64,000 nucleotides of DNA from Streptomyces sp. A012304 (GCF_026008495.1 NZ_BQUN01000228.1:42808-106807), one strand, 5' to 3'; counted from the stretch's first letter, positions 17,197-26,158 are shown. The notes: generated by a model not told the origin, from the sequence alone. Translations and numbers: made by a program.

Positions 17197-17757
17197 TCAG
17201 GCGCCGCCGCGGTCCTGCGGCCCCAGGTATCCCAGGGACACCTCGATACGGCCCGCCAGGTGGTCGCGCTGCCCGCGCCCCCGCTGCGACGAACCCGCGA
17301 GCCACGCACGGCACTTGCTGGCCAGCAGCAGGCCGAAGCTCTCGGCGTCCCGCTCGTCGGCCTGGTCGAAACGGGTGCGGGCGGCCACCTTGTGGATCGT
17401 CTCCTGGAGGTCCGCCCCGTCGTGCAGCAGCCGGGCCGCGACGGCGGCGCCCTCGACGTGGTGGCCGCAGTGCCCCGCCTTCATGTGCCACAGCTCGTGG
17501 CCGAGGATCACCAACTGATGATCGGGCGCGGTGCGTTCCTCGATGACCACCAGGTCCTGGTCGGCCATGTCGAGCCACAGCCCGCTCGCGGTGCCGGGCG
17601 GGAACGCGGCCGTACGGAAGAGGACCGGGCGGCCCCGGCGCCTGCTCATGCCGTCGCACAGCGCGGCGTACAGGTCGGTCGGCGCGGCGGGGGCCGGGAG
17701 GGTCAGTTCCGCGACCAGCTCGCCGCACAGACGGCGCATGTCCTTGGCGATGCCCAC
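17197..17757 (-). CDS. ImmA/IrrE-like metallopeptidase, toxin-like partner of XRE regulator
   Basis: A zinc-metallopeptidase-like protein of 186 aa with HELWHMKAGHCGHH (H87, E88, H91). In ImmA/IrrE families this domain cleaves or inactivates an XRE repressor; annotation of such pairs as toxin-antitoxin is also common. GTG 17757 is chosen because GGGGGAG lies just upstream, inside the 14-bp gap after the XRE gene. No signal peptide or membrane segment is visible, so it is probably cytosolic. Confidence 0.8.
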   Translation of the reverse strand: MGIAKDMRRLCGELVAELTLPAPAAPTDLYAALCDGMSRRRGRPVLFRTAAFPPGTASGLWLDMADQDLVVIEERTAPDHQLVILGHELWHMKAGHCGHHVEGAAVAARLLHDGADLQETIHKVAARTRFDQADERDAESFGLLLASKCRAWLAGSSQRGRGQRDHLAGRIEVSLGYLGPQDRGGA

Positions 17758-17771
17758 AGTTCTCCCCCGGA

Positions 17772-18422
17772 TCACGACTCGGGCCGCTTCACGCTCTCCA
17801 GGAGCATGTCCAGCCACTCGGCGACCTTGTCGCGGTGCTGGTCGGTGGGCAGCTGCGCGGCCCGCCAGGCGATGCCGCGCACGCCGTGGTCCTGGAGCAG
17901 CCGCTCCAGCGGGTCGTCGGCGGCCGCGGCCGCCTCCCGCGCGGCGAGCTTCTGCAGCAGCTCCTGCTCGGTGCGCTGGAGGGCGCCCGCGACGGCCTCG
18001 GGGTCCTCGGCGGTGAGGAAGCCGGCGTGCACGCGGAAGAAGCGCTGGAGGGCGTCGCAGTGTTCCATCGTGGGACGGCGGTCGCCGTTGATGAGGGCGC
18101 CCGCCTGCTGCCGGGACATGCCGGCGCCGTCGGCGATCTCCTGCTGGGTGTACTTGCGGCCGTTGGGCTTCAGACGGGTGCGGCGCAGCAGGTCCAGACG
18201 TTGCAGGAACCGGGCCTGCACGTCCGGTTCGCCGGCGGCCCGGCCGCTCAGCAGGGCCTTGACCACGGGTTCCGGGACGCCGGAGGCGACGGACAGCCGT
18301 CCGGTGTCGAAGACCTCCGTGTGCGGCACGCCGAGCCGGTCGGCGAGTGCGGTGACACGGGCGACGACGGCCGACAGCAGCATCGTCGCCGGGGCGCCCG
18401 GAACCTCGAAGCCATCCGTCAC
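17772..18422 (-). CDS. XRE-family helix-turn-helix regulator
   Basis: DNA-binding regulator of 216 aa from GTG 18422, which follows GTAGGAG by 8 bases; ATG 18383 is an alternative. The helix-turn-helix lies at about residues 91-121 (YTQQEIADGAGMSRQQAGAL), within a longer helical protein. It sits 14 bp upstream of the ImmA-like gene. Known ImmR/ImmA and similar pairs suggest that the peptidase inactivates this repressor on a signal. It is divergent from an MmyB-like sensor gene with a shared symmetric promoter region. Confidence 0.82.
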   Translation of the reverse strand: MTDGFEVPGAPATMLLSAVVARVTALADRLGVPHTEVFDTGRLSVASGVPEPVVKALLSGRAAGEPDVQARFLQRLDLLRRTRLKPNGRKYTQQEIADGAGMSRQQAGALINGDRRPTMEHCDALQRFFRVHAGFLTAEDPEAVAGALQRTEQELLQKLAAREAAAAADDPLERLLQDHGVRGIAWRAAQLPTDQHRDKVAEWLDMLLESVKRPES

Positions 18423-18546
18423 CGACAGGTCTCCTACGTCTCTCACGACCCTCTCACAGGCACAGGAATCGCCGTGAACTGCCCGGAGACTAGCGGGTCT
18501 TTCGAACTCACATCCAGGTCTCGCCACAACTGTGGCCAATTTCAGC

Positions 18547-18580
18547 TGTCAACGAGCGCGGAATGCCACGATAGTTGACA
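18547..18580. promoter_or_regulatory. Inverted TTGACA elements in the XRE / MmyB-like divergent region
   Basis: TGTCAAC (18547-18553) and GTTGACA (18574-18580) form a 7-bp inverted repeat with 20 bp between. Each arm holds a TTGACA-like -35 sequence, one reading toward each gene, so the site could be two back-to-back promoters, an operator, or both. The -10 partners are weak. Confidence 0.5.
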
Positions 18581-18649
18581 CGCTGAGCATCGGGGCAGCA
18601 GGATCGGGGCCCCGCGACGGGCCGCAGAGGCAAGAGGGGTGACCTCCCG

Positions 18650-19315
18650 ATGGCATATCAGGCAGGTGGGCAGCGGTCGGTGCCGCGGCCCGTCCCCGGC
18701 ACCGCCGAGGCCCGGGCCTATCTCCAGGACTACGCGGCGTACCTGGAGGCCGTGACGTTCCCGTCCGTCGTGATGGACCACCGCTGGGACGTCGTTCTGG
18801 CCAACAGCGCGTTCGAGACACTCTTCCGGGGTGTCGGCCCCCACCCGACGGCGCTGCCGGGCGACAACTTCCTGAGGTTCGTCCTCTTCCACCCCGACGC
18901 CTCGTCGGTGCTCGGTGACCACGAGTCCAGCTGGTGCCTGCCGATGCTGGCCTGCTTCGCGGCCGCCGTCGAACGGCACGGCCACGACGCCGGGCTCCAG
19001 GCGATCCGCCGCGAGATCGCCCAGGACCCCCTGATGGAGGCCGCCTACCGGCAGGGCCTGCCGCACTGGATCCGCGCGGTCGGCGCGGAGGCCGTCGAGC
19101 ACGACGGCGCGGTGCGGCCGCTGCTCCACCCCGACCCGCGCCGGGGCTCCGTCGAGTGCCGTGTCGTCGTCGAGACCCCGAGGAACCTGCGCGAGCTGGG
19201 GTACACGCGGCTGACGCTGGTGCTGCGCGAGACCCCGGCGTCCGCGCCCCGCCGGGCCCGCCGTCCGCGCCGCGCCGCGGGCCACCTCAGTGTCGTCCCC
19301 GCCCCCGAGGCCTGA
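18650..19315 (+). CDS. Stand-alone MmyB-like ligand-binding domain protein
   Basis: 221 aa resembling the sensory domain that normally follows an XRE helix-turn-helix in MmyB-like regulators (DYAAYLEAVTFPSVVMDHRWDV..., LRELGYTRLTL near the end), but with no DNA-binding domain of its own. GAGGGG lies before ATG 18650. The C-terminus is Arg-rich (about residues 200-212). It may act by protein contact, perhaps with the divergently encoded XRE protein, or bind a small fatty-acid-like ligand as MmyB does. The partnership is inference from position. Confidence 0.75.
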   Translation: MAYQAGGQRSVPRPVPGTAEARAYLQDYAAYLEAVTFPSVVMDHRWDVVLANSAFETLFRGVGPHPTALPGDNFLRFVLFHPDASSVLGDHESSWCLPMLACFAAAVERHGHDAGLQAIRREIAQDPLMEAAYRQGLPHWIRAVGAEAVEHDGAVRPLLHPDPRRGSVECRVVVETPRNLRELGYTRLTLVLRETPASAPRRARRPRRAAGHLSVVPAPEA

Positions 19316-19319
19316 CCCC

Positions 19320-19354
19320 GGGCACCGCCGGCGTTCAGGTCGCCGACGGCGCCC
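19320..19354. terminator. Hairpin between convergent MmyB-like and ATPase genes
   Basis: A 14-bp stem with two mismatches (19320-19333 with 19341-19354) has a 7-base loop in the 60-bp convergent gap. It can serve both directions. There is no U-run. Confidence 0.65.
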
Positions 19355-19375
19355 GGGCCGGCCGCGACCGCTCGT

Positions 19376-20188
19376 TCACCTCAGCGGGTCAGGCGTGTCC
19401 GCCGGGACCGGTTGCCGGGGTGTGCCGCGCTTCGCCGCCTGGATCTGCTCGTACACCTGCGTGCGCAGCTCGGCGAAGCGCGGGGCGACCCGGGTGTGCA
19501 GCTGGTCGCGCTCCGGCGGCAGGTCGATCTTCAGCTGCTCCCGCACGACGGTCGGTGAGGCGGACAGGACGACGACCCGTTCGCCCAGGTAGACGGCCTC
19601 GTCGATGTCGTGGGTGACGAACAGCACGGTGATCCCGCGCTCCCGCCACAGGCCGCGGACCAGGTCCTCCAGGTCGGCGCGGGTCTGGGCGTCCACGGCG
19701 GCGAACGGCTCGTCCATCAGCAGGACGCGGGGCTCGTGGGCGAGCGCCCGCGCGATCGCCACCCGCTGCTGCATGCCGCCCGAGAGCTGCCACGGGTACG
19801 CGGAGACGGCGTCCGCGAGACCGACCGACTCCAACGCGTCGGTGACCAGCTCCCGCCGCCGCCGCTTGCTCAACTTCTTCTGCCTGAGGGGGAGCTCGAC
19901 GTTCGCGCCGACCCGCATCCAGGGGAACAGGCTCCGGCCGTACTCCTGGAACACGAACGCCATGCCGGGCGGCGGGCCCGTCACCTTCCGGCCCTCCAGC
20001 AGGACCTCGCCTGAGGTCGGGGCCAGCAGGCCGCCCACGCACCGCAGCAGGGTCGTCTTGCCGCAGCCGGACGGGCCGACCAGACAGACCAGTTCGCCGG
20101 CCTCGACGGTGAAGGTGAGGTCGCGCACCGCCTCCACCCGACGCCCGGACCCCTCGTAGACCTTCTTCAAGCCGCGTACGTCGAGCAT
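19376..20188 (-). CDS. ABC transporter ATPase, nitrate/sulfonate/taurine type
   Basis: Energises the adjacent importer, 270 aa. Walker A GPSGCGKTT, Q-loop FVFQEYG, signature LSGGMQQRVAIARAL, Walker B VLLMDEPF and the switch His in VTHDIDEA are all present and in order. It is most like SsuB/TauB-class proteins. Start ATG 20188 lies 29 bp after the permease gene. It is the last gene of the minus-strand block, ended by a convergent hairpin. Confidence 0.93.
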   Translation of the reverse strand: MLDVRGLKKVYEGSGRRVEAVRDLTFTVEAGELVCLVGPSGCGKTTLLRCVGGLLAPTSGEVLLEGRKVTGPPPGMAFVFQEYGRSLFPWMRVGANVELPLRQKKLSKRRRRELVTDALESVGLADAVSAYPWQLSGGMQQRVAIARALAHEPRVLLMDEPFAAVDAQTRADLEDLVRGLWRERGITVLFVTHDIDEAVYLGERVVVLSASPTVVREQLKIDLPPERDQLHTRVAPRFAELRTQVYEQIQAAKRGTPRQPVPADTPDPLR

Positions 20189-20217
20189 GACCCGCCCTTT
20201 CGAACCGTTCGCAGACG

Positions 20218-20997
20218 TCACCCGGGCCGCCGGGTGGAGGCGCGCAGACCGTGGTACCAGCCGAGCACCCGCCGCTCGACCAGTTGGAAGAGGACCGACA
20301 GGACGAAGCCCAGCAGACCGAGGACGAGGATCCCGGTCCACATGCCGGGGATGGCGAAGCCGCGTTGGAACTGCACGATGGTGAAGCCCAGCCCGTTGCT
20401 CGCGGCGAACATCTCGCTGATCACCATCAGGATGATCCCGATGGACAGCGCCTGACGCAGGCCCGCGAAGATCCGCGGGCTCGCCGCGGGCAGCACCAGG
20501 CCCCTGATCCGCGCCACGCCCGTGATGCCGTAGGAGCGGGCGGTGTCCGCCATCACCGGGTCCACCGACCGCACGCCCTCGACGGTGTTGAGCAGGACCG
20601 GCCACACGCATCCGGCCGCGATCACCACGACCTTCATGGTGTCGCCGATGCCCGCGAACAGCATGACGACCGGCACCAGCACGGGCGGCGGCACCGCCCG
20701 CAGGAACTCCAGCACCGGCTCGCACACGGCCCGCACCCGCCGGGAGGAGCCGATGAGCGTGCCGCACGCGATCCCGACGACGGCCGCCAGGGCGTACCCG
20801 CCCGTCAGGCGCAGCACGCTCGGCAGCACGTCCGCGCGCAGCCGGTCGACCGTCCACACGTCAGGGAAGGTCTCCAGGATCGTCCGCAGGGGCGGCCAGT
20901 ACACGTCCGTACTGTCGTCGGACGCCACCCACCACACCGCGACCAGCACGGCCGGCAGGGCGAGCACGTGTCCCAGCCGCAGCAGGGCGCGCCTCAC
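20218..20997 (-). CDS. ABC transporter permease, SsuC/TauC type (first copy)
   Basis: Membrane subunit, 259 aa, about six helices, with the family loop SVDPVMADTARSYGITG that contacts the ATPase. The GTG at 20997 overlaps the upstream permease stop by 4 bases. Two different permease genes in one operon imply a heteromeric channel, less usual for this family, where SsuC often forms a homodimer. Confidence 0.9.
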   Translation of the reverse strand: MRRALLRLGHVLALPAVLVAVWWVASDDSTDVYWPPLRTILETFPDVWTVDRLRADVLPSVLRLTGGYALAAVVGIACGTLIGSSRRVRAVCEPVLEFLRAVPPPVLVPVVMLFAGIGDTMKVVVIAAGCVWPVLLNTVEGVRSVDPVMADTARSYGITGVARIRGLVLPAASPRIFAGLRQALSIGIILMVISEMFAASNGLGFTIVQFQRGFAIPGMWTGILVLGLLGFVLSVLFQLVERRVLGWYHGLRASTRRPG

Positions 20998-21767
20998 ACC
21001 GCCACCTCCCCGCGCACCGACTGGTGCCAGGCCAGCGCCCGCCGCTCCACCGTCCGCGCCCCGACGTTGATCAGCAGGCCGAGCAGTCCGGCGACCACGA
21101 TCAGCGCGTACATCTCGGGCACCGCCTGCGAGGCCTGCGCGACGGCGATACGCGCGCCCAACCCCGGTGCCCCGATGACGAGTTCGGCGGTGACGGCAAG
21201 GATCAGCGCGACCGCCGCCGCGAGCCGCACACCGGTCATCACGTACGGCAGCGCGGTCGGCCACAGCACGTGCCGGATCCGCGCCCAGGGGCCGAGGCCG
21301 TAGGAGCGGGCCGTCTCCTCCGCGACCGGGTCGACGTCCTGGACGCCGTACACGACCTGGACGAGGACCTGCCAGAAGGAGGCGTAGACGACGAGCAGCA
21401 GGACGGAGCGGAGTCCGGTGCCGTGGAGGAGGACCGCGAGGGGGATCAGGGCGACCGAGGGGATGGGGCGCAGGAACTCGATCGTGGAGGCCGTCGCCTC
21501 GCGCAGATGGGGGACGACGGAGATCGTCACGCCGGCCACGACGCCCGCGCCGACCGCGATCGCGAGGCCGATCGCCCAGCCGGTGAGGGTGTCGCCGAGG
21601 GCCGTCCAGAAGGCGCCGTCGGTGAGTTCGGCGCCGAGGGCGTCGGCGATGCGGCTCGTCGGCGGGAAGTAGGCCTCCTCGACCAGGCCGAGCCGCGGCA
21701 CCGCCTCGCCGAGGGCGAGGAAGGCCGCGAGCCCGGCCGCGCCGAGTGCGGCGTTCTCGCCCCTCAC
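20994..21767 (-). CDS. ABC transporter permease, SsuC/TauC type (second copy)
   Basis: 257 aa from GTG 21767, which overlaps the binding-protein stop by 4 bases. It shows membrane helices and the ATPase-contact loop DVDPVAEETARSYGLGPW, closely similar to that in the neighbouring permease, so the two genes are paralogues from a duplication. It probably forms a heterodimer with the downstream permease. Confidence 0.9.
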   Translation of the reverse strand: MRGENAALGAAGLAAFLALGEAVPRLGLVEEAYFPPTSRIADALGAELTDGAFWTALGDTLTGWAIGLAIAVGAGVVAGVTISVVPHLREATASTIEFLRPIPSVALIPLAVLLHGTGLRSVLLLVVYASFWQVLVQVVYGVQDVDPVAEETARSYGLGPWARIRHVLWPTALPYVMTGVRLAAAVALILAVTAELVIGAPGLGARIAVAQASQAVPEMYALIVVAGLLGLLINVGARTVERRALAWHQSVRGEVAV

Positions 21768-22735
21768 GGCATCAGCTTGCTCATGTCGGGGCCGGTCTTG
21801 AACAGACCGTCCGCGTAGCCGAGTTTCATCAGGTCCACGATGGACGACTCGTTCGCCTCGGCGGGCCACTTGGGCAGCGTCACCCGCTTCAGCAGCGAGG
21901 CCGGGATCTTGGTGTACGTGGTGACGACCTCGCGGGCCTCGTCCGGGTGCGCGTCGGCGTAGGTGAGGGATTCCGCCGTGGCCTGCCGGAACCTCTTCAC
22001 CACGTCCGGGTTCTGCTGGGCGTACCGCGTGGAGGTGAAGTACATGGCGACGGTGAGGTCCGGGGAGACGTCGACCATCGGTGAGGCGATCTCCACGCCT
22101 CCCTGGGACTTGACGGTGGCGAGGGCGGGCTCGACCACCATCGCCGCGTCGATCCGCCCGCTGTCGAGAGCGGCGGGCATCTGGTCGAAGGGCAGCTCGA
22201 CGAACCGCACCTTGTCCGGGTCGCCGCCCGCCTTGCGCACGGAGGCGCGTACGGCCGTCTCGTTGATGTTCTTCAGGGTGTTGATGGCGACCTTCTTGCC
22301 CTCCAGGTCCTTGGCGGACTTGACGGGGCTGCCCCTCTTCACCGTGAGCGCCGCGAAGTCCCTGCCCTGGACGCCCGTCGACGCGATGCCGTTGGAGACG
22401 GTCTCCACGGGAACGCCGTTCGACAAGGCGACCATCAGGGAGGTGGTGTTGCTGAAGCCGAACTGGAACTGACCGCTGACCACGCCCGGCACGATCGCCG
22501 CGCCGCCCTGCGCGGTACTGATCGACAGTTTCAGGCCGTGCTTGGCGTAGAAGCCCTTCCGCACACCCAGGTAGACGGGTGCGACGTCGACGATGGGAAT
22601 CAGCCCGAGCTTGACGGTGGTGGTGCCCCCGGACGACGTGCCCGAGCCCGACGAACCGGAGTCGTCGGACGAGTCACAGGCCGCCGTGGTGAGCAGGAAG
22701 GCGCCGGCCGCGAGACCGGCGAGCAGACGACGCAT
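21764..22735 (-). CDS. NMT1/SsuA-like substrate-binding lipoprotein
   Basis: Binding protein of the importer, 323 aa. The signal peptide ends in lipobox LLTTAAC (Cys about residue 19), followed by a Ser/Gly/Asp linker, so it is a lipid-anchored extracellular protein. The fold is of the nitrate/sulfonate/thiamine-precursor group (LGLIPIVDVAPVYLGVRKGFY). ATG 22735 has GGGGGAG very close upstream. The ligand cannot be read directly; the upstream Rieske system suggests an aromatic or sulfonated compound. Confidence 0.88.
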   Translation of the reverse strand: MRRLLAGLAAGAFLLTTAACDSSDDSGSSGSGTSSGGTTTVKLGLIPIVDVAPVYLGVRKGFYAKHGLKLSISTAQGGAAIVPGVVSGQFQFGFSNTTSLMVALSNGVPVETVSNGIASTGVQGRDFAALTVKRGSPVKSAKDLEGKKVAINTLKNINETAVRASVRKAGGDPDKVRFVELPFDQMPAALDSGRIDAAMVVEPALATVKSQGGVEIASPMVDVSPDLTVAMYFTSTRYAQQNPDVVKRFRQATAESLTYADAHPDEAREVVTTYTKIPASLLKRVTLPKWPAEANESSIVDLMKLGYADGLFKTGPDMSKLMP

Positions 22736-22937
22736 GGCTCCCCCTGTGCAGACAACGGTTTTCCGACAGGCTGTGCGCACCTCGCACAGTAGTGCCCAAC
22801 TCGCGTTCAGGGAACGTGGAGTCACGCGCGTTCACGCCCGGTCACCACCGTGCCGGCACCGTCTCCCACCGGGGCCGCGCACCGAGCGCGGCCCCTCCTG
22901 CTCACGGCCGTGGCGGGCATCGAGGCGGACCTGTGGA

Positions 22938-23876
22938 TCAGAGATCCAGGACCAGGCGCTTCCCCCGGCAGCGCGACACACAGATGAGCATCGTCTCCCC
23001 GGCCTCCCGCTCCTCGTCCGAGAGCACGGAGTCGCGGTGGTCGGGGCTGCCTTCGAGCACGTCGGTCTCGCAGGTCCCGCAGGTGCCCTCGGCGCAGGAG
23101 AAGAGCACCTCGACTCCGGCGGCGCGCACGGCGTCCAGCACGGAGACACCCGGCGCGACCGTCAGCGTGTGTCCGCTCTGAGCGAGCACGACCTCGAACT
23201 CGTCGTCCTCGCCGCTGTGTTGCTCCTTCGCCTGGAACCGCTCGACGCGCAGTGCCCCGGACGGGCAGCGCGCTTCGACCGCGTCGAGCAGCGGTCCTGG
23301 CCCGCAGCAGTAGACGAGGGTGCCCTCCGGCAGGTCGTCGAGGACCGGGGCGAGGTCCAGCAGACCGGTCTCGTCCTGCGGGGCGAGGGTCACCCGGTCG
23401 CCGTAGGCCGCCAGTTCGTCGGTGAACGCCATGGAGGCGCGGGTGCGGCCGCCGTAGAGCAGGGTCCACTCGGCGCCCGCCGCCTCGGCCGCGGCGAGCA
23501 TCGGCAGGATCGGTGTGATGCCGATGCCGCCGGCGATGAAGCGGTAGCGGGGAGCGGGGCGCAGGGCGAAGTGGTTGCGGGGGCCGCGCACCCGCACCTT
23601 GTCGCCCTGACCCAGCCGCTCGTGGACGTACGCGGAACCGCCGCGGCCGTCGGGCTCGCGCAGCACGGCGATCCGCCAGACCGTGCGGTCGGCCGGGTCC
23701 CCGCACAGCGAGTACTGGCGTTCCAGCCCGGCGTCGAGCACGAGGTCCACATGGGCGCCGGGCTCCCAGGCGGGCAGCGGCTCGCCCAGCGGATGGCGCA
23801 GGACGAGCGCCCGTACACCGTCCGCCGCCGGCCGCACACCGTCGACGACGAGCTCTGCTTCGTACACGGTCGTCAT
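22938..23876 (-). CDS. Phthalate/vanillate-type oxygenase reductase (FNR plus 2Fe-2S)
   Basis: Passes electrons from NAD(P)H to the Rieske oxygenase, 312 aa. An N-terminal flavin/ferredoxin-reductase module (RQYSLCGDP for FMN, GGIGITPILPML for NAD) is followed by a C-terminal plant-type 2Fe-2S domain with CAEGTCGTC and a final Cys in LICVSR. This order is typical of class IA reductases such as VanB. The start is ATG 23876, overlapping the stop of the small protein gene (ATGA). Confidence 0.93.
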   Translation of the reverse strand: MTTVYEAELVVDGVRPAADGVRALVLRHPLGEPLPAWEPGAHVDLVLDAGLERQYSLCGDPADRTVWRIAVLREPDGRGGSAYVHERLGQGDKVRVRGPRNHFALRPAPRYRFIAGGIGITPILPMLAAAEAAGAEWTLLYGGRTRASMAFTDELAAYGDRVTLAPQDETGLLDLAPVLDDLPEGTLVYCCGPGPLLDAVEARCPSGALRVERFQAKEQHSGEDDEFEVVLAQSGHTLTVAPGVSVLDAVRAAGVEVLFSCAEGTCGTCETDVLEGSPDHRDSVLSDEEREAGETMLICVSRCRGKRLVLDL

Positions 23877-24067
23877 GAGTCGTTCCCTCGCGGCTCGCGT
23901 CCCGGCCGGGCCGCCGGCCGGTGTCCTTCGGGGTGGCCGAGCATCCACTCCCACATCTCCACCGGGTCCTGGGCGCTGTGCTCGGCACCGCAGTGACAGG
24001 TGCCGTGCAGGATGTCCGTGCCCGGCAGCCAGTCGATGCGGTAGATCTCGCCCGTCGGCGAGGTCAC
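23873..24067 (-). CDS. 64-aa protein between Rieske oxygenase and reductase
   Basis: A short gene tightly fitted in the operon: its GTG overlaps the oxygenase stop and its own stop overlaps the reductase ATG. It has a compact sequence with GTCHCGAEH near residue 26, then an acidic helix (DPVEMWEWMLGHPEGH) and a polar tail. The CHC-x-x-x-H pattern could hold a metal, but one motif is thin evidence. The double overlap argues that it is expressed and stoichiometric with both partners. No function assigned. Confidence 0.72.
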   Translation of the reverse strand: MTSPTGEIYRIDWLPGTDILHGTCHCGAEHSAQDPVEMWEWMLGHPEGHRPAARPGREPRGNDS

Positions 24068-25131
24068 TGGACCTTCTCCACCGGCTTGTCGCCCTCCTCG
24101 ACCAGCCGGGCGAGGATGCGGCGGGCGGCCAGACCGCCGGTGTCGATGTTGATGCTCAGCTCCTGGTAGCCCTCGCGCTCCGAACCGAGCGTCTTCTGCA
24201 GGAGATTGAGCGCGTCGACGTCCTGCATGACGACCGTGTGGTTGTTGCCCCGCAGGAACTCGGTGACCTCCTCGTCGTCCGTCGCCCAGTCCCGCGAGAC
24301 CATCCAGAAGTCGTACACCTTGCCGTCCGAGGACGGGGTGATGGCGTAGGTGATCTCGGTGTGGAAGCCGTGCGGGTCGCTGCCGTCGGCCTCCGGCAGG
24401 ACGCCCACCGGCGCGATCCGGCTGTGCAGCAGGTACAGGCAGGGGGCGTGGTACTCGATGTCCTGCCAGCGGGTGATCCGGCCCTCGATGCCGGTCGAAC
24501 GGGCGTAGAACGGCGGGCACTCGGCGTCGTCCATGTGCCGGCTCACCCGCACGATCCCCGCGCCCTCGTCCACCTCGGTGGTGATCGGCGTCTCCGCGAC
24601 CTCGGGGGTGCCGATGTAACCGCCGTGCAGATACGTCTCGTGGGAGAGGTCGAGCAGGTTGTCGACGAGCAGCCCGTAGTCGGCGTCGATGGGCTCCATG
24701 CCGCGCACGGTGGTCCAGCCGGGGGAGTCCAGGTGGCGGGCGCGCGGAATGGTCTGCGGGTCGGCGAGCGCCGGGTCGCCGATCCACACCCACACCAGGG
24801 AATCCTGCTCGACGACCGGGTACGAGGCGACCCGGGCCGTGCGCGGGATGCGTTTCTGCCCCGGCACGTACACGCAGGTGCCCGTCGTGTCGTACGTGAA
24901 GCCGTGGTATCCGCACACGATCCGGTCGCCGTCCAGGCGGCTCTCGGAGAGCGGGTAGCGCCGGTGCACACAGCGGTCGTGCAGCACGACGGGCGTTCCC
25001 TCCTCCTCGGTGCGGTAGAGGACGAGCGGCTCGCCGAGGATCGTACGGCCGAGCAGCTCCTCGCGCCCGACCTCGTGGCTGTAGGCGGCGACGTACCACT
25101 GGTTCCTGGCGAAGGCGGTCATGTGAGGCAT
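24064..25131 (-). CDS. Rieske non-heme iron oxygenase, VanA-like
   Basis: Oxygenase component for O-demethylation or ring hydroxylation of an aromatic-type substrate, 355 aa. Rieske ligands are C54, H56, C73 and H76 (CVHRRYPLS...CGYHGF). The catalytic iron site shows D161, H164 and H169 in DNLLDLSHETYLH. The length matches monocomponent-alpha enzymes of the vanillate/dicamba demethylase group. It is the first gene of a minus operon with the 64-aa protein and reductase, followed by an importer on the same strand. Which substrate is oxidised is unknown. Confidence 0.92.
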   Translation of the reverse strand: MPHMTAFARNQWYVAAYSHEVGREELLGRTILGEPLVLYRTEEEGTPVVLHDRCVHRRYPLSESRLDGDRIVCGYHGFTYDTTGTCVYVPGQKRIPRTARVASYPVVEQDSLVWVWIGDPALADPQTIPRARHLDSPGWTTVRGMEPIDADYGLLVDNLLDLSHETYLHGGYIGTPEVAETPITTEVDEGAGIVRVSRHMDDAECPPFYARSTGIEGRITRWQDIEYHAPCLYLLHSRIAPVGVLPEADGSDPHGFHTEITYAITPSSDGKVYDFWMVSRDWATDDEEVTEFLRGNNHTVVMQDVDALNLLQKTLGSEREGYQELSINIDTGGLAARRILARLVEEGDKPVEKVQ

Positions 25132-26158
25132 GGATTCCCGTCCCTGTCGGCGGGGCGCCCTCGCCCCGCGTGCCGTGGTTGGAATCAGGGTCGTGAGGCT
25201 TGTGTCGACTCGGCAAGGCGGCTTCTGCCAGGCGGAAGAACTTCTGTAAAGAGGCTGGTCAGAGCCTGGTTCGGTAAACCTCTAGTCGCCAGAGTGGAGT
25301 GCCGCGTGGTGCGGCCGTTCGGTTCGCGCTCAGGGAGCCGAAGGCAGCGACGGCGAGTGCAACGACTACTCGCAGTTTGGCGTTAATCGCCCAATAATGT
25401 CTGAGCCCCGCTGGTCCACGCCCGGGAAGGTGTCGACGAGGCCATCGGCGGCACGGCGCGGCGCAACGGCTGGTTCAGCAACCTCATCGTGAGTCCCCTC
25501 GCGACCGCGTAGCGGCTCTGCAGAGTCCGGTCGCACAAGGAGCCCACAGGCCACACACAAACTACTGTGGGGTACGTCGGGCTCGCGGCCGCGCTCCTGT
25601 GCGGTCAGGGCGCGAGCAAGCTGGAGGCGATGTGTCGGCTCAATCCGCGGAGCGTGCGGGCCATGCCGGGGCGGCGACGCCGACGCGGCTGTCGCTGCTG
25701 GCGTCGGCGGCCGCAGGACTCCCAGGCTGCACTTCGTTGCCTCGACGCGGGCCGCGTCACCCTGCACTGTGACACGACCGCCGGTGACGACGACCCGGGT
25801 CTCGCCGACCAACTCCGCTGCACCGGGTAGCCGGTGACCGCTGGTGCGGCGACTGCGCGGACGCTTGATGCCTGGCACCGGAAACTACGTCAGCGTCCTG
25901 CGTCTGCTGAGACCTCGCAGAAGAAGTTGAGTGACCGGGTTGTCCTACGTCGACCGGGCGTTGGTCAATCCCCACGCCGTAACTCTCTTCGAGGTCTTCA
26001 GGTCGATCGTCGATCACGGTCGTGGCGATTGTGGCGAGGATCCTGGGACGCCTGACGTCGGGCCGGGTGCTTCAGCAGGTCGATCGTCGTTTTCGAACAG
26101 GGTGCGCATGTCGCAAGATCGTGGTCGCCGATGTCCGCGACGCCGGTTCAGTAGTTCG
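25132..26158. other. 1-kb stretch without a supportable gene
   Basis: The left part must contain the Rieske operon promoter. The rest has poor codon bias in every frame, short open stretches on both strands and lower GC than neighbours. A run of about 33 codons on the plus strand ending near 25511 (REGVDEAIGGTARRNGWFSN) looks like the tail of a lost gene, but I do not recognise it. It marks the left edge of the accessory mosaic. Confidence 0.5.

Noticed and set aside
25366..25878. 170-codon minus frame in the 25 kb gap
   Set aside because: No ribosome site, no family features, biased Arg/Pro composition and stop-poor GC effect; not supported as a gene.
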